From Bacteroidales bacterium (GTDB lineage Bacteria > Bacteroidota > Bacteroidia > Bacteroidales > F082), in contig JAEFAE010000004.1 of the NCBI GenBank assembly GCA_016291135.1, positions 62,001 to 126,000 on the forward strand: 64,000 nucleotides of DNA, read 5' to 3'. Positions 14,646 to 21,977 of the stretch are shown piece after piece (position 1 is the stretch's first letter; each line of letters opens with the position of its first letter). The position numbers and the translations under genes were made by a program. Under the pieces are notes generated by a model. The model was not told the DNA's origin. It was given only the letters and a program-made list of their open reading frames with translations, and did no database searches.

Positions 14646-17213
14646 TTATTCGAACATCCGATCGCGTTTCAATTCAGCCAGTACCAATCGGATCTCATCG
14701 AAGCTGTATTCCTCGCCGAGGACGTCTTTGGCGGCCCCCAACGAAGGATCACCGGTCTCGTCGAAATAGTCGCGGATGGTGTCGTAGTGCTCCTCGCTGA
14801 GGAATTGGGAGGCATCATACAGGTCTTGTTCGATGAATCGGGTGAGATGGCTGTAGATCGTGGTGGCTTTCAGGTTGCGTTCCTTGGCGATTGCTTCCGG
14901 TGAGAGGCCTTTGTCGACCATGTTCCGGGTGATTTCGTAGGTGCTCATCTTGGTTTGCTCATCGGATTCTTCAAGGGCGGCTGGGTGTTCGTCGTCGGCG
15001 CGACGGGGTTGTTCCGAAGCCGCTAGATGGAGGTTTTGCTGGCCCATTGATTTGAGGATGAGGTCGAGTATCTCGGCGCCGAATAGCTTCGTGCGTTTCA
15101 CGCCCATGCCTTTTACCGCCTTCAGCTCCTGCAGGGTGACAGGCTGTGCCTTGGCGATGGCCTTGAGGGCTTGGGTGGGGACGATCCGATACACTTCGAC
15201 GTTCAGCTCGTCGGCCTTGTCTTCCCGCCAGGCGTGGAGGCGTTTGTATAAGGTGTCGCCTTTCAGGTCACCGGCTTTGACGGCGACCTTGCCCTTGGCT
15301 TTCTTGTCGGAGTCGATCATCGCCAGCGACCGTGCTTTCTGGTAGTCTTGGAGGCTGAAGCGCTCGAGGCTGGCCTTGAGGCAGTCGCTTTTTATGGTGA
15401 GGTCTTCCTTGAAGTGCTGCAATGCTTCGCCGAGTTGCTCGTTGACGGCCTTGTTGTCGGTCTTGAAGGGGAGTTCGAAGAACCCTTCGGTGAGTGCGTC
15501 AAGATGCTTTTTGAAGTAAGCGCTTCCCTTGGTAAGCCGCTCCTGCAAGGCCTGGTTCCGTTCACAGCAGGGGGCTTCGCCGTGCAGCTTGCGGACCTGT
15601 CCCTCGAATTTGGAGGCGACGCCGCAGAGTTGTTCCAGGAACAGGTTCCTGCGCTTCGACAGGTCTTGGATCAGGTCGGCCTCGAACAGGGTGTTGTTGT
15701 CGTAGACGATTTTCGTCACCTTTCCGAGATCCTTATATAGGCCGTAGAAGTCGATGAGTTCCAGTAGGGTCTCCAACTCGTAGTCGTGCCGCAACTGCTC
15801 CACTTTCTCCTGGGTGGGCTCCTTCTCGGGAAGGTGGTCCACAAACTGGTTCACCGTGAAGTCGTTCACCAAGGCGCGGGAGGGGATGCGGGTCTTCAGC
15901 ACCAGTCCTTCGAGTGAGGTGCATCGGCTTAGGGCCACATAGACCTGCCCGTGGGCGAAGGCCTGGGCGGCATCGACGATGAGTTTGTCGAACGTCAACC
16001 CTTGGCTCTTGTGGATGGTGACGGCCCAGGCGAGGCGCAGGGGGATCTGGCTGAAGCTGCCGATCTCGTTTTCCTCGATGTTCTTGCTCTCGTCGTTGAT
16101 GGTGTATTCCATGTTCTGCCACGTGAGCGATGTCACCGTGAGGACGGCGTCGTCGCATTGTACCTCGACCTTGCCTTCGTCCTCGTCGATGCCGACCACG
16201 CGGCCGATCTTACCGTTGAAGAAGGCTTTCTCGGGGCTGGGGTCGTTTTTGACGAACATCACCTGGGCGCCCACTTTCAGTTCCAACGTTTCTTTGGTGG
16301 GATAGGTGTTCTCCGGGAAGGTGCCTTTGACGTCTGCCTCGAAGAACACGGATCTAGCGGGAAGCGCCTTGAGCTTTGAATCGTTGATCTCGTCGGCTTG
16401 GGCGTTGTGCGTGGTCAGGGTGATGTAGCCGTCGCGGTCGTCGGGGACGAAGTCGGGGAGGTGGCGCTGGTTGAGCAACTGCAGGCACTCGGCGTCCATC
16501 CGGTTGTCGCGTACCTTGTTGAGCAGGGTGATGAAGTCTTCGTCGTGCTGACGATACACGTGGTTGAGCTCCACGCAGAGGTAAGGCGTCTTTTGCAGGA
16601 CGTGGCTGCCGAAGAAATACACGCTGTTGTAGTAGGGGGCGAGAAGCTCCCATTCTTCGGGCTTGGCCACAGGTGCCAGCTGGTGAACGTCGCCGATCAT
16701 CAGGAGTTGGACGCCGCCGAAGGGTTTCTGCGAACGTCGGGCGCGACGCAGCACCGCGTCGATGGCGTCGAGCACGTCGGCGCGGACCATGCTGATCTCG
16801 TCGATGACGAGGAGGTCGAGGCTCCGCATCAGGTTGAGCTTGTTCTTCCTCAGTTTCTGGTATTGGGCGGCCAAGGCACGGGCGGAAGTCTTGGTGGAAG
16901 CTGTGGACGGCTGGGCTCCGAGCAGGTCTTCGCCATTGGGGGCCCCGCGGCCAGTGACGGTGATGCCGTCCTCGGGGATCTGAGGTCCGAAAGGGAGTTG
17001 GAAAAACGAGTGGATGGTCTGTCCGCCGGCGTTGATGGCGGCTACCCCGGTAGGCGCCACAATGACCATGCGCTTGTAGGTCTTGGCGTGTAGGTTCCGT
17101 AAAAACGTGGTCTTGCCGGTGCCGGCGCGTCCGGTCAGGAACACGTGGGCATCGGTATGGAGTACCAGCTCTTCGGCAAAGGCGAGTTGGGTGTTGGTCT
17201 CAGTGGAGGGCAT
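14646..17213 (-). CDS. PIF1-like DNA helicase with HRDC and helix-turn-helix domains
   Basis: Cytosolic 855-residue ATP-dependent helicase. Walker A is at residues 28-35 (LTGRAGTGKTTFLRNL), Walker B is LLVIDEISMVRADVLDAID, and the superfamily 1 C-terminal motifs are AWAVTIHKSQGLTFDKLIVD and GQVYVALSRCTSLEGL. Past the helicase core come an HRDC-like domain (TQALKAIAKAQPVTLQELKA then VKGMGVKRTKLFGAEILDLI) and a C-terminal helix-turn-helix (GLSPEAIAKERNLKATTIYS). This architecture is common in Bacteroidetes and likely acts in replication or repair. The ATG at 17213 was chosen because the longer in-frame start (TTG at 17264) coincides with the -33 region of the promoter whose -7 box is at 17237-17244. 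Confidence 0.9.
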   Translation of the reverse strand: MPSTETNTQLAFAEELVLHTDAHVFLTGRAGTGKTTFLRNLHAKTYKRMVIVAPTGVAAINAGGQTIHSFFQLPFGPQIPEDGITVTGRGAPNGEDLLGAQPSTASTKTSARALAAQYQKLRKNKLNLMRSLDLLVIDEISMVRADVLDAIDAVLRRARRSQKPFGGVQLLMIGDVHQLAPVAKPEEWELLAPYYNSVYFFGSHVLQKTPYLCVELNHVYRQHDEDFITLLNKVRDNRMDAECLQLLNQRHLPDFVPDDRDGYITLTTHNAQADEINDSKLKALPARSVFFEADVKGTFPENTYPTKETLELKVGAQVMFVKNDPSPEKAFFNGKIGRVVGIDEDEGKVEVQCDDAVLTVTSLTWQNMEYTINDESKNIEENEIGSFSQIPLRLAWAVTIHKSQGLTFDKLIVDAAQAFAHGQVYVALSRCTSLEGLVLKTRIPSRALVNDFTVNQFVDHLPEKEPTQEKVEQLRHDYELETLLELIDFYGLYKDLGKVTKIVYDNNTLFEADLIQDLSKRRNLFLEQLCGVASKFEGQVRKLHGEAPCCERNQALQERLTKGSAYFKKHLDALTEGFFELPFKTDNKAVNEQLGEALQHFKEDLTIKSDCLKASLERFSLQDYQKARSLAMIDSDKKAKGKVAVKAGDLKGDTLYKRLHAWREDKADELNVEVYRIVPTQALKAIAKAQPVTLQELKAVKGMGVKRTKLFGAEILDLILKSMGQQNLHLAASEQPRRADDEHPAALEESDEQTKMSTYEITRNMVDKGLSPEAIAKERNLKATTIYSHLTRFIEQDLYDASQFLSEEHYDTIRDYFDETGDPSLGAAKDVLGEEYSFDEIRLVLAELKRDRMFE

Positions 17214-17236
17214 GTGTTGGTGATTGCTATTCCCAG

Positions 17237-17244
17237 CAAATATA
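17237..17244 (-). promoter_or_regulatory. -7 element of the helicase promoter
   Basis: TATATTTG on the minus strand, with TTG at 17262-17264 about 18 bp upstream as a possible -33 box. The ATG at 17213 is 23 bp downstream. Confidence 0.6.
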
Positions 17245-17323
17245 CAACTCTTTTTTTTAATCAAGCATCTCCTGCTATAAAAAATATAGCAATAAAATAG
17301 TTGCTTTAAATAAAATAGAATTG

Positions 17324-17331
17324 TATTTTTG
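17324..17331 (+). promoter_or_regulatory. -7 element for the gene at 17354
   Basis: TATTTTTG, 22 bp before the ATG. Confidence 0.55.
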
Positions 17332-17353
17332 CAGATAAATCAATTCTACTAGT

Positions 17354-17797
17354 ATGAAGATAAAATACAAACAGCAAGTAATACCAAGGTCGGATCTCCC
17401 TGATATTTGGAAAGGAGTTAAGTTGCAACAGCTTCGTCTATTACTCTTCTCTTTTTTAAAAAACACCTATTCCGGAAAAGTAGTCGAAAACCTGGATACT
17501 GGTTTGCCAATTAAGATCTCAGTAACATCAGCGAGAAAAACAGCTTTTGGAGAAGCGATCTATTTAAAAAAAGCTGCTGCTGCGCTTGTGTTGACTGACA
17601 TTATCAAATACGCCCAATATAACAATTGGGGAAATCCAAAAGTGACTGACGGACCGAATATAATTGGTTATTTGAACTTTAAGTGCAAGTGTATCATTGA
17701 TGGTAAGATGGAAAACATCCGGTTGGCAGTTCAGTTTCAGAAAGGAGGAAAGTACTATTATAACATTGAAATTAACAAGAAGAAAGCCCACACTTGA
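17354..17797 (+). CDS. Hypothetical protein, possibly LPD3-like polyvalent-protein domain
   Basis: 147 residues, basic, soluble (MKIKYKQQVIPRSDLPDIWK...). The core VVENLDTGLPIKISVTSARK, a helix with LKKAAAALVLTDIIKYAQY, a strand containing IIGYLNFKCKCIIDGKMENI and the final GGKYYYNIEINKKK resemble the LPD3 or barnase/EndoU/RelE-like domains of large phage and conjugative polyvalent proteins. That is only a resemblance. The gene is strikingly AT-rich compared with the helicase and transporter on either side, stands alone, and has its own promoter, so it is probably acquired. A -7-like element on the opposite strand lies just downstream. Confidence 0.55.
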   Translation: MKIKYKQQVIPRSDLPDIWKGVKLQQLRLLLFSFLKNTYSGKVVENLDTGLPIKISVTSARKTAFGEAIYLKKAAAALVLTDIIKYAQYNNWGNPKVTDGPNIIGYLNFKCKCIIDGKMENIRLAVQFQKGGKYYYNIEINKKKAHT

Positions 17798-17847
17798 AAG
17801 GAGCAATGCTTAACCTTATCCGCAGTGTGGACTTTCATATCTTTCTG

Positions 17848-17855
17848 CAAAGATA
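17848..17855 (-). promoter_or_regulatory. Possible antisense promoter
   Basis: TATCTTTG on the minus strand, in the 141-bp gap between two convergent genes. It points towards the 3' end of the 17354-17797 gene and no minus-strand coding sequence follows it. It could drive an antisense RNA or be the relic of a lost gene. The rest of the 17798-17938 gap shows nothing else. Confidence 0.3.
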
Positions 17856-17938
17856 CAACTTTTTTTCTTAAAGTGCAAGTTTTTGTGATAAACTTAAAGT
17901 AAGATCATAAATTTGGGCGTTGATATCCTTACAATGAG

Positions 17939-19288
17939 TCAAGCCCATAATAGCAACCCGCTGCAGATGATCAGGCCGGTGACAAACAGGTCGATGATGC
18001 AGAACCCCATGATGTCCTTGGCGTTGAGCTTGGCGATGGCCAGGGCCGGCAGGGCCCAGAAGGGCTGGATGAGGTTGGTCCAGGCGTCACCCCAAGAGAT
18101 GGCCATGCCGGTGAGTCCGGGCGCCACACCCAAGGCAGCACCTGCCGTGAACATGATGGGCGCTTGGATGGCCCAGTGGCCGCCGCCAGAGGGGACGAAC
18201 ATGTTCAGGATAGCCGCGCAGAAGAAGGTGAACAGGGGATAGGTCTTGGGGGTGGAGATAGCCACACAGGCGTTGCTGACGACCTCGCCGAGGCAGATGC
18301 CCGAGGCGCCGACCCCGGTGATGATGCCCATGATGCCGGCGTAGAAGGGGAACTGCAGGATGATGCCGGCCGCACCACCTACCGACTTGCCGAAGGCCTT
18401 GACGTAGGCCAGGGGCGTGCCGTGCAGGATGACACCCAAGAACAAGAAGAGCATGATGACAGCGCCCAAGTCGAGGCTGCCGCCTTTCACGAAGAGCTTG
18501 ATGACCAGATAGGTCAGGCCCAACAGGGCGATGATCCACGAGAGGATGCGGCTGTTCTCCAGCTTCTCGGCCGGGGAGGTTGCCTTGGGAGCGGGTTGGG
18601 GCTCCTCCTCGTAGAGCAGCGAGGGCTCGATGGTCACCACCTGTTCGCCTTTGGGGTGCATCAGGGCGTTCACGACCACGATGGCCAGGATGGTGACGGC
18701 CACCATGATCAGGTTCTGCCAGGCCAACACCGTCTCGCCGATCGGGATGGGATGGGTCAAGGCACCTTTGGTGACCGCCTCGAGGTTGGATCCCTCCGTG
18801 GCCATGGTCAGCGGGATGGAGCCCGACAGACCGGCGTGCCACACCACGAAGCCGCTGTAGGCCGAGGCGATGAGCAGGCGGTAGTCGACGCCCTTCAGCT
18901 TCTTGGCGATCTCCTTGGCGAAGATGACGCCCACGATGAGGCCGAAGCCCCAGTTGAGCCAGCAGGCGAGGGCGGAGACGCCCGTCACCAGGGCGATGGC
19001 GCCGGCCGGTGTCTTGGGCAGGCCCGCCATGGCGCTGATGCCTTTCTTGATGGAGGGCGCCGCGGCCAGGGCTGAACCCGTCACCAACACCAAGGCCATC
19101 TGCATGGCAAAGGCCAGCAACGACCATACGCCGTTGCCCCAGTGCTCGACCACCTCCAACGGGGTCTGATGGCAGACGGGGATGGCGACAATGAAGGCCA
19201 CCAAGGTCAGGATGACGGCAAAGATGAACGGCTCGGGAAGGTATTTCTGGACAAGCTTGACGCAGAAGCGGATGATCTTTTGAAACAT
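17939..19288 (-). CDS. atoE: Short-chain fatty acid transporter (AtoE/TIGR00366 family)
   Basis: 449-residue inner-membrane protein with about 10-12 hydrophobic segments. Family features include MFQKIIRFCVKLVQKYLPEP at the N-terminus, ALACWLNWGFGLIVGVIFAK, the AWHAGLSGSIPLTMAT-type loop (here VVWHAGLSGSIPL) and FVPSGGGHWAIQAPIMFTAG near the C-terminus. Members take up acetoacetate and short-chain fatty acids. It is a single-gene unit: the promoter element TAACTTTG lies at 19358-19365, overlapping the stop codon of the reverse transcriptase gene. Codon use and GC content are like the core genome. Confidence 0.92.
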   Translation of the reverse strand: MFQKIIRFCVKLVQKYLPEPFIFAVILTLVAFIVAIPVCHQTPLEVVEHWGNGVWSLLAFAMQMALVLVTGSALAAAPSIKKGISAMAGLPKTPAGAIALVTGVSALACWLNWGFGLIVGVIFAKEIAKKLKGVDYRLLIASAYSGFVVWHAGLSGSIPLTMATEGSNLEAVTKGALTHPIPIGETVLAWQNLIMVAVTILAIVVVNALMHPKGEQVVTIEPSLLYEEEPQPAPKATSPAEKLENSRILSWIIALLGLTYLVIKLFVKGGSLDLGAVIMLFLFLGVILHGTPLAYVKAFGKSVGGAAGIILQFPFYAGIMGIITGVGASGICLGEVVSNACVAISTPKTYPLFTFFCAAILNMFVPSGGGHWAIQAPIMFTAGAALGVAPGLTGMAISWGDAWTNLIQPFWALPALAIAKLNAKDIMGFCIIDLFVTGLIICSGLLLWA

Positions 19289-19357
19289 AGGAATGCTTTT
19301 AGGGTCGATGGGTGCCCGGGCTTACACCGGGACGCGGGTCATCGTGAAAATCGAGGG

Positions 19358-19365
19358 CAAAGTTA
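19358..19365 (-). promoter_or_regulatory. -7 element for the fatty acid transporter
   Basis: TAACTTTG on the minus strand, 70 bp before the ATG at 19288 and overlapping the end of the reverse transcriptase gene. Confidence 0.5.
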
Positions 19366-20568
19366 CAACTGTTTTTTGAATTCCCAAAATGCATGGACCA
19401 GGCTTTGATATCCCAAGGCCTTCAGCTGTGCATACGAGGTCCGGTAGTTGGCCTTGCCATGCCTTCCCGTAGCCAGGTAACGCAGCTGCTGTTGCAGGTA
19501 GCGGTCGATGGCGTTCATCCCATCTGTACAGGTGAGCATGGGGAAGTACCATCGTGCCCAGGTCAATACCTCGGCGTCTTCGCTCTCGAAGAACTTGCGG
19601 TTGAAATACCGGATCAGGGCTTTCATGGCGTCTTCAGCGGCGACGCCCTTGCGGCTTCTCCAACGCATCAGGGCTTTGGCTTGGCGCCGGATCTTGCCTT
19701 TCATCTTTTGGATGGAGGCGCTGGCGATGTCGATGTCGTGGCCATGGCAACGGAAACCCAGAAACTCGTAGGGCTCGTTGGGCGTGAAGATCCGTTCCTT
19801 GTCGGGGTTGACTTCCAACCCGAGCTCGGCGAGAAAAGCAAGCAAGGTGGCTTTGTGCTGCAACAGGGTTGTTTCGTCGGGAGCGAACAGGATGATGTCG
19901 TCGGAGTAGCGGGCATACACGACGCCGGCCTCATGGAAGTGGTGGTCGACGGTACTCAGATAGACGTCGGCGAGGAAGGGGGCGGTGGGGGTGCCGGCCA
20001 TGATGCCGTGGTCCTCCTCGATAACCATGCCTTGATAGACGACCCGGCGCTCCGTTAGCATCCGTTCGAAGAAAGCGTAAAGAGGTGGATCGTCGGCAAG
20101 CAGCGCCTGCAGCATGGGAAGGAGTTGGGCGATGGGGATGCTGTTGAAGTAGTTGTGGATGTCGAGCTTATAGGCCCACATCGGCTGTCCATGGAGGGAA
20201 CGGTTCACCTGTCGGAGGGCATCGTGTGCGTCCAGACCACGACGGAAGGCATAGCAGTTGGGGGCAAAACGGTCGTCGTAGCGGTAGAGGAGGTGGGCGA
20301 GGAGTTTGAGTAGCTTCATGGTGTCGTCATCGTAGCGATAGACGACGCGTTTCTTGTCCGAGCCCATCTTGTTGACCAACAGTTTCTCGGGCAGTCCCAA
20401 GCCATCGCCGCGGATGATCTGCTCGGCCAAAGGAAGATACTGCTCTTCTGCAACGAAGCGGTCGGCCTCGTCGAATTCGTGCCAATTGAATCGGCCCTTG
20501 CGGAGACGATAGGCGAGAAACGACTCCCAAGCCTCTTGGCTGCCCAGTTGATCGATGATGCGCTCCAT
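19363..20568 (-). CDS. Stand-alone reverse transcriptase (group II-like / unassigned group)
   Basis: 401-residue RNA-directed DNA polymerase. Palm motifs are intact: motif A with Asp136 in YKLDIHNYFNSIP, motif B HGIMAGTPTAPFLADVYL, and motif C YARYSDDIILFA with catalytic Asp223-Asp224, followed by EFLGFRCHGHDIDI. The fingers contain NCYAFRRGLDAHDALRQV, as in group II intron-type RTs. The C-terminus has a thumb-like helical domain ending RYLATGRHGKANYRTSYAQL. It lacks the retron NAxxH and VTG motifs and has no maturase-HNH endonuclease, and I see no intron domain V downstream, so it is not a standard intron or canonical retron. The ATG at 20568 was chosen over a TTG at 20607, which lies inside the structured leader. 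A 136-nt non-coding element with a perfect inverted repeat precedes it. GC content is like the core genome. Confidence 0.9.
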   Translation of the reverse strand: MERIIDQLGSQEAWESFLAYRLRKGRFNWHEFDEADRFVAEEQYLPLAEQIIRGDGLGLPEKLLVNKMGSDKKRVVYRYDDDTMKLLKLLAHLLYRYDDRFAPNCYAFRRGLDAHDALRQVNRSLHGQPMWAYKLDIHNYFNSIPIAQLLPMLQALLADDPPLYAFFERMLTERRVVYQGMVIEEDHGIMAGTPTAPFLADVYLSTVDHHFHEAGVVYARYSDDIILFAPDETTLLQHKATLLAFLAELGLEVNPDKERIFTPNEPYEFLGFRCHGHDIDIASASIQKMKGKIRRQAKALMRWRSRKGVAAEDAMKALIRYFNRKFFESEDAEVLTWARWYFPMLTCTDGMNAIDRYLQQQLRYLATGRHGKANYRTSYAQLKALGYQSLVHAFWEFKKQL

Positions 20569-20576
20569 GGCGAAAA

Positions 20577-20712
20577 AAGAAAAAGGGGACTGATTTTGAA
20601 TTCGCAAAATTGCGATTCACGAGAGGGTACAGGGTCGGGTCGCCTGCAAGACCTGATGATCGACCATGCTGCCTCCGTCGCAGGCGCAGCAATGCTGCAT
20701 CCCCTTTTTCTT
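20577..20712 (-). ncRNA. Candidate structured ncRNA bounded by an inverted repeat, upstream of the reverse transcriptase
   Basis: The gap between the 179-residue gene and the RT is flanked by a perfect 13-bp inverted repeat: 20700-20712 (AAGAAAAAGGGGA on the minus strand) and 20577-20589. Inside are a long-range 7-bp stem (CGCCTGC 20680-20686 with GCAGGCG 20641-20647), a hairpin GCAGCA-T-TGCTGC near the 5' end and a strong hairpin TCGCAA-TT-TTGCGA near the 3' end (20602-20615). The 3' arm of the repeat ends 8 nt before the RT ATG. This geometry is like the a1/a2 repeats of retron msr-msd and like the ncRNAs adjacent to defence RTs. That it is transcribed and used by the RT is inference. Confidence 0.5.
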
Positions 20713-20721
20713 GTTTTGTTG

Positions 20722-21261
20722 TCAGATACCGAACCGGTGGATACGGTCGATGACGTAGCCCCGTTCGTTGGGCATCTGGGTGTAGAAGTTGATGTACGGC
20801 AGGTTCATCTTCTGTGCGTACTTCCTGGCGATCAGGTACTTCACTTTACAGTCGTGACTGTGACCGTCGCCCAACATCACGACGCCCCGAGGGACGCCGG
20901 CTTGATAAAGCACGAAGGTGTAAGGCTCGCCCCATTCGGCTTGATAGACCTGACGCGGACGGGTTTTGTAGAGCTGGAACTCATCGCCGACGTAGCCTGC
21001 GAGATCCGGAACGGGCACGTGCTCCATGAATGTATATTGGGAGAATTCCGTCTGAAGAATCTCACGGAAATAGGCGACCCATTGTGCTTCGGTGCGATAG
21101 ACTGGCGTCGGCTCGGATTCCTGTTGCCAGGGCTTCGGCGAAGGCTGTTCGGCGGCTTGTGAAGGCTGTCCGGACTGTTTCTGGTCGAGTTCCCTGACGG
21201 TTTCCTTGACCGTGCTCTTGAGTTCCCTCACAACGTTTTTGAGGATGTTTTGCCAACCCAT
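20722..21261 (-). CDS. Conserved hypothetical protein upstream of the reverse transcriptase
   Basis: 179-residue cytosolic protein. The N-terminal ~30 residues form an amphipathic helix rich in Lys and Glu (LKNVVRELKSTVKETVREL), followed by a Gln/Pro/Ser linker to about residue 60. The C-terminal globular domain contains YTFVLYQAGVPRGVVMLGDG, a conserved-looking HSHDCKVKYLIARKYAQ and a final NFYTQMPNERGYVIDRI. The strand-helix order resembles a degenerate PD-(D/E)XK nuclease-like fold, but a full catalytic set is not evident. It lies 10 bp upstream of the inverted repeat of the putative ncRNA and on the same strand as the RT, so the three could be one unit. It could equally be an unrelated housekeeping gene. 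Confidence 0.6.
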   Translation of the reverse strand: MGWQNILKNVVRELKSTVKETVRELDQKQSGQPSQAAEQPSPKPWQQESEPTPVYRTEAQWVAYFREILQTEFSQYTFMEHVPVPDLAGYVGDEFQLYKTRPRQVYQAEWGEPYTFVLYQAGVPRGVVMLGDGHSHDCKVKYLIARKYAQKMNLPYINFYTQMPNERGYVIDRIHRFGI

Positions 21262-21293
21262 GGTGTTGCGGTTTTTAATGGTTCAACATGTTG

Positions 21294-21929
21294 TTATTTG
21301 GAGAGCTTGAAGCCTTTGCCGTTCCAAACCAGCTTCTTCTGGGTCTTTTTGGCGTTGTTGAAGAGCACTTCGATGTCCTTGCCCTTGCGGGGAAGCACGA
21401 AAGTGACCTCTCCATGCACGTCTTCATCGATGCCAAGCTGGTCTTGGTCCACCATGTAGAGGTTTTGGGTGGCGTTGTCGTAGGCATAGATGTACATGCC
21501 TGAGAACTCGGTGAACATGGGTTTCCCGTTTTGGCTGAAGGATACGTTCTCGGCAAAGAGCTTGTGTTTGTTGTCGTCGCAGTTCCAATAGCAGAACTCC
21601 ACGCAGGTCTTTTCTCCCGACGGTTCGTCGGGATAGGCGAGGTCATAGTCCAAGTCATAACGGATATAGCCGTTCTTCATGTCAACCATGAAGTTGACGC
21701 CTTTGCCCAAGGGCTCGTTTCTCAGGAACTTCCGCCACTCGTTGGCGAGATTGCCTCTCAGTTCATCGTCTGTCTCACTCAGGTAGGAAGAGACGAAATC
21801 GACGATGGTAGGGGATTTGATGTTGACGACGGGTTCTTTCTTCGTCAAGTCTTTGAAGGGTTTTTGCGCCATGGCGCTGATGCCACAGGCGAGCAGTAAG
21901 GAACAGATGATGATGGCTTTGTTTTTCAT
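21294..21929 (-). CDS. Hypothetical secreted protein
   Basis: 211 residues with a signal peptide (MKNKAIIICSLLLACGISAM, cleavage after AMA). The mature part has a helical beginning (TIVDFVSSYLSETDDELRGN, LANEWRKFLRN) followed by a beta-rich region: GYIRYDLDYDLAYPDEPSGE, VEFCYWNCDDNKHKLFAENV and MYIYAYDNATQNLYMVDQDQ. Two cysteines in CVEFCYWNC could form a disulfide. The family was not recognised; the strand pattern suggests a periplasmic beta-sheet domain. The start at 21929 was chosen for the signal peptide. It precedes the 179-residue gene by 32 bp on the same strand. Confidence 0.65.
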   Translation of the reverse strand: MKNKAIIICSLLLACGISAMAQKPFKDLTKKEPVVNIKSPTIVDFVSSYLSETDDELRGNLANEWRKFLRNEPLGKGVNFMVDMKNGYIRYDLDYDLAYPDEPSGEKTCVEFCYWNCDDNKHKLFAENVSFSQNGKPMFTEFSGMYIYAYDNATQNLYMVDQDQLGIDEDVHGEVTFVLPRKGKDIEVLFNNAKKTQKKLVWNGKGFKLSK

Positions 21930-21977
21930 AGTGATTCCTATTGATTGGTTATTATACATAGTCGTGTTACCAGCGTG

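Noticed and set aside
14646-17264. Longer helicase start at 17264
   Set aside because: The first codon is a TTG that coincides with the -33 region of the promoter (-7 box 17237-17244), so translation must start downstream at 17213.
19363-20712. Canonical retron, diversity-generating retroelement or group II intron
   Set aside because: The RT lacks the retron NAxxH and VTG motifs; there is no variable-repeat target gene or matching template repeat; no intron domain V is seen downstream. The leader geometry alone is not enough to call it a retron.
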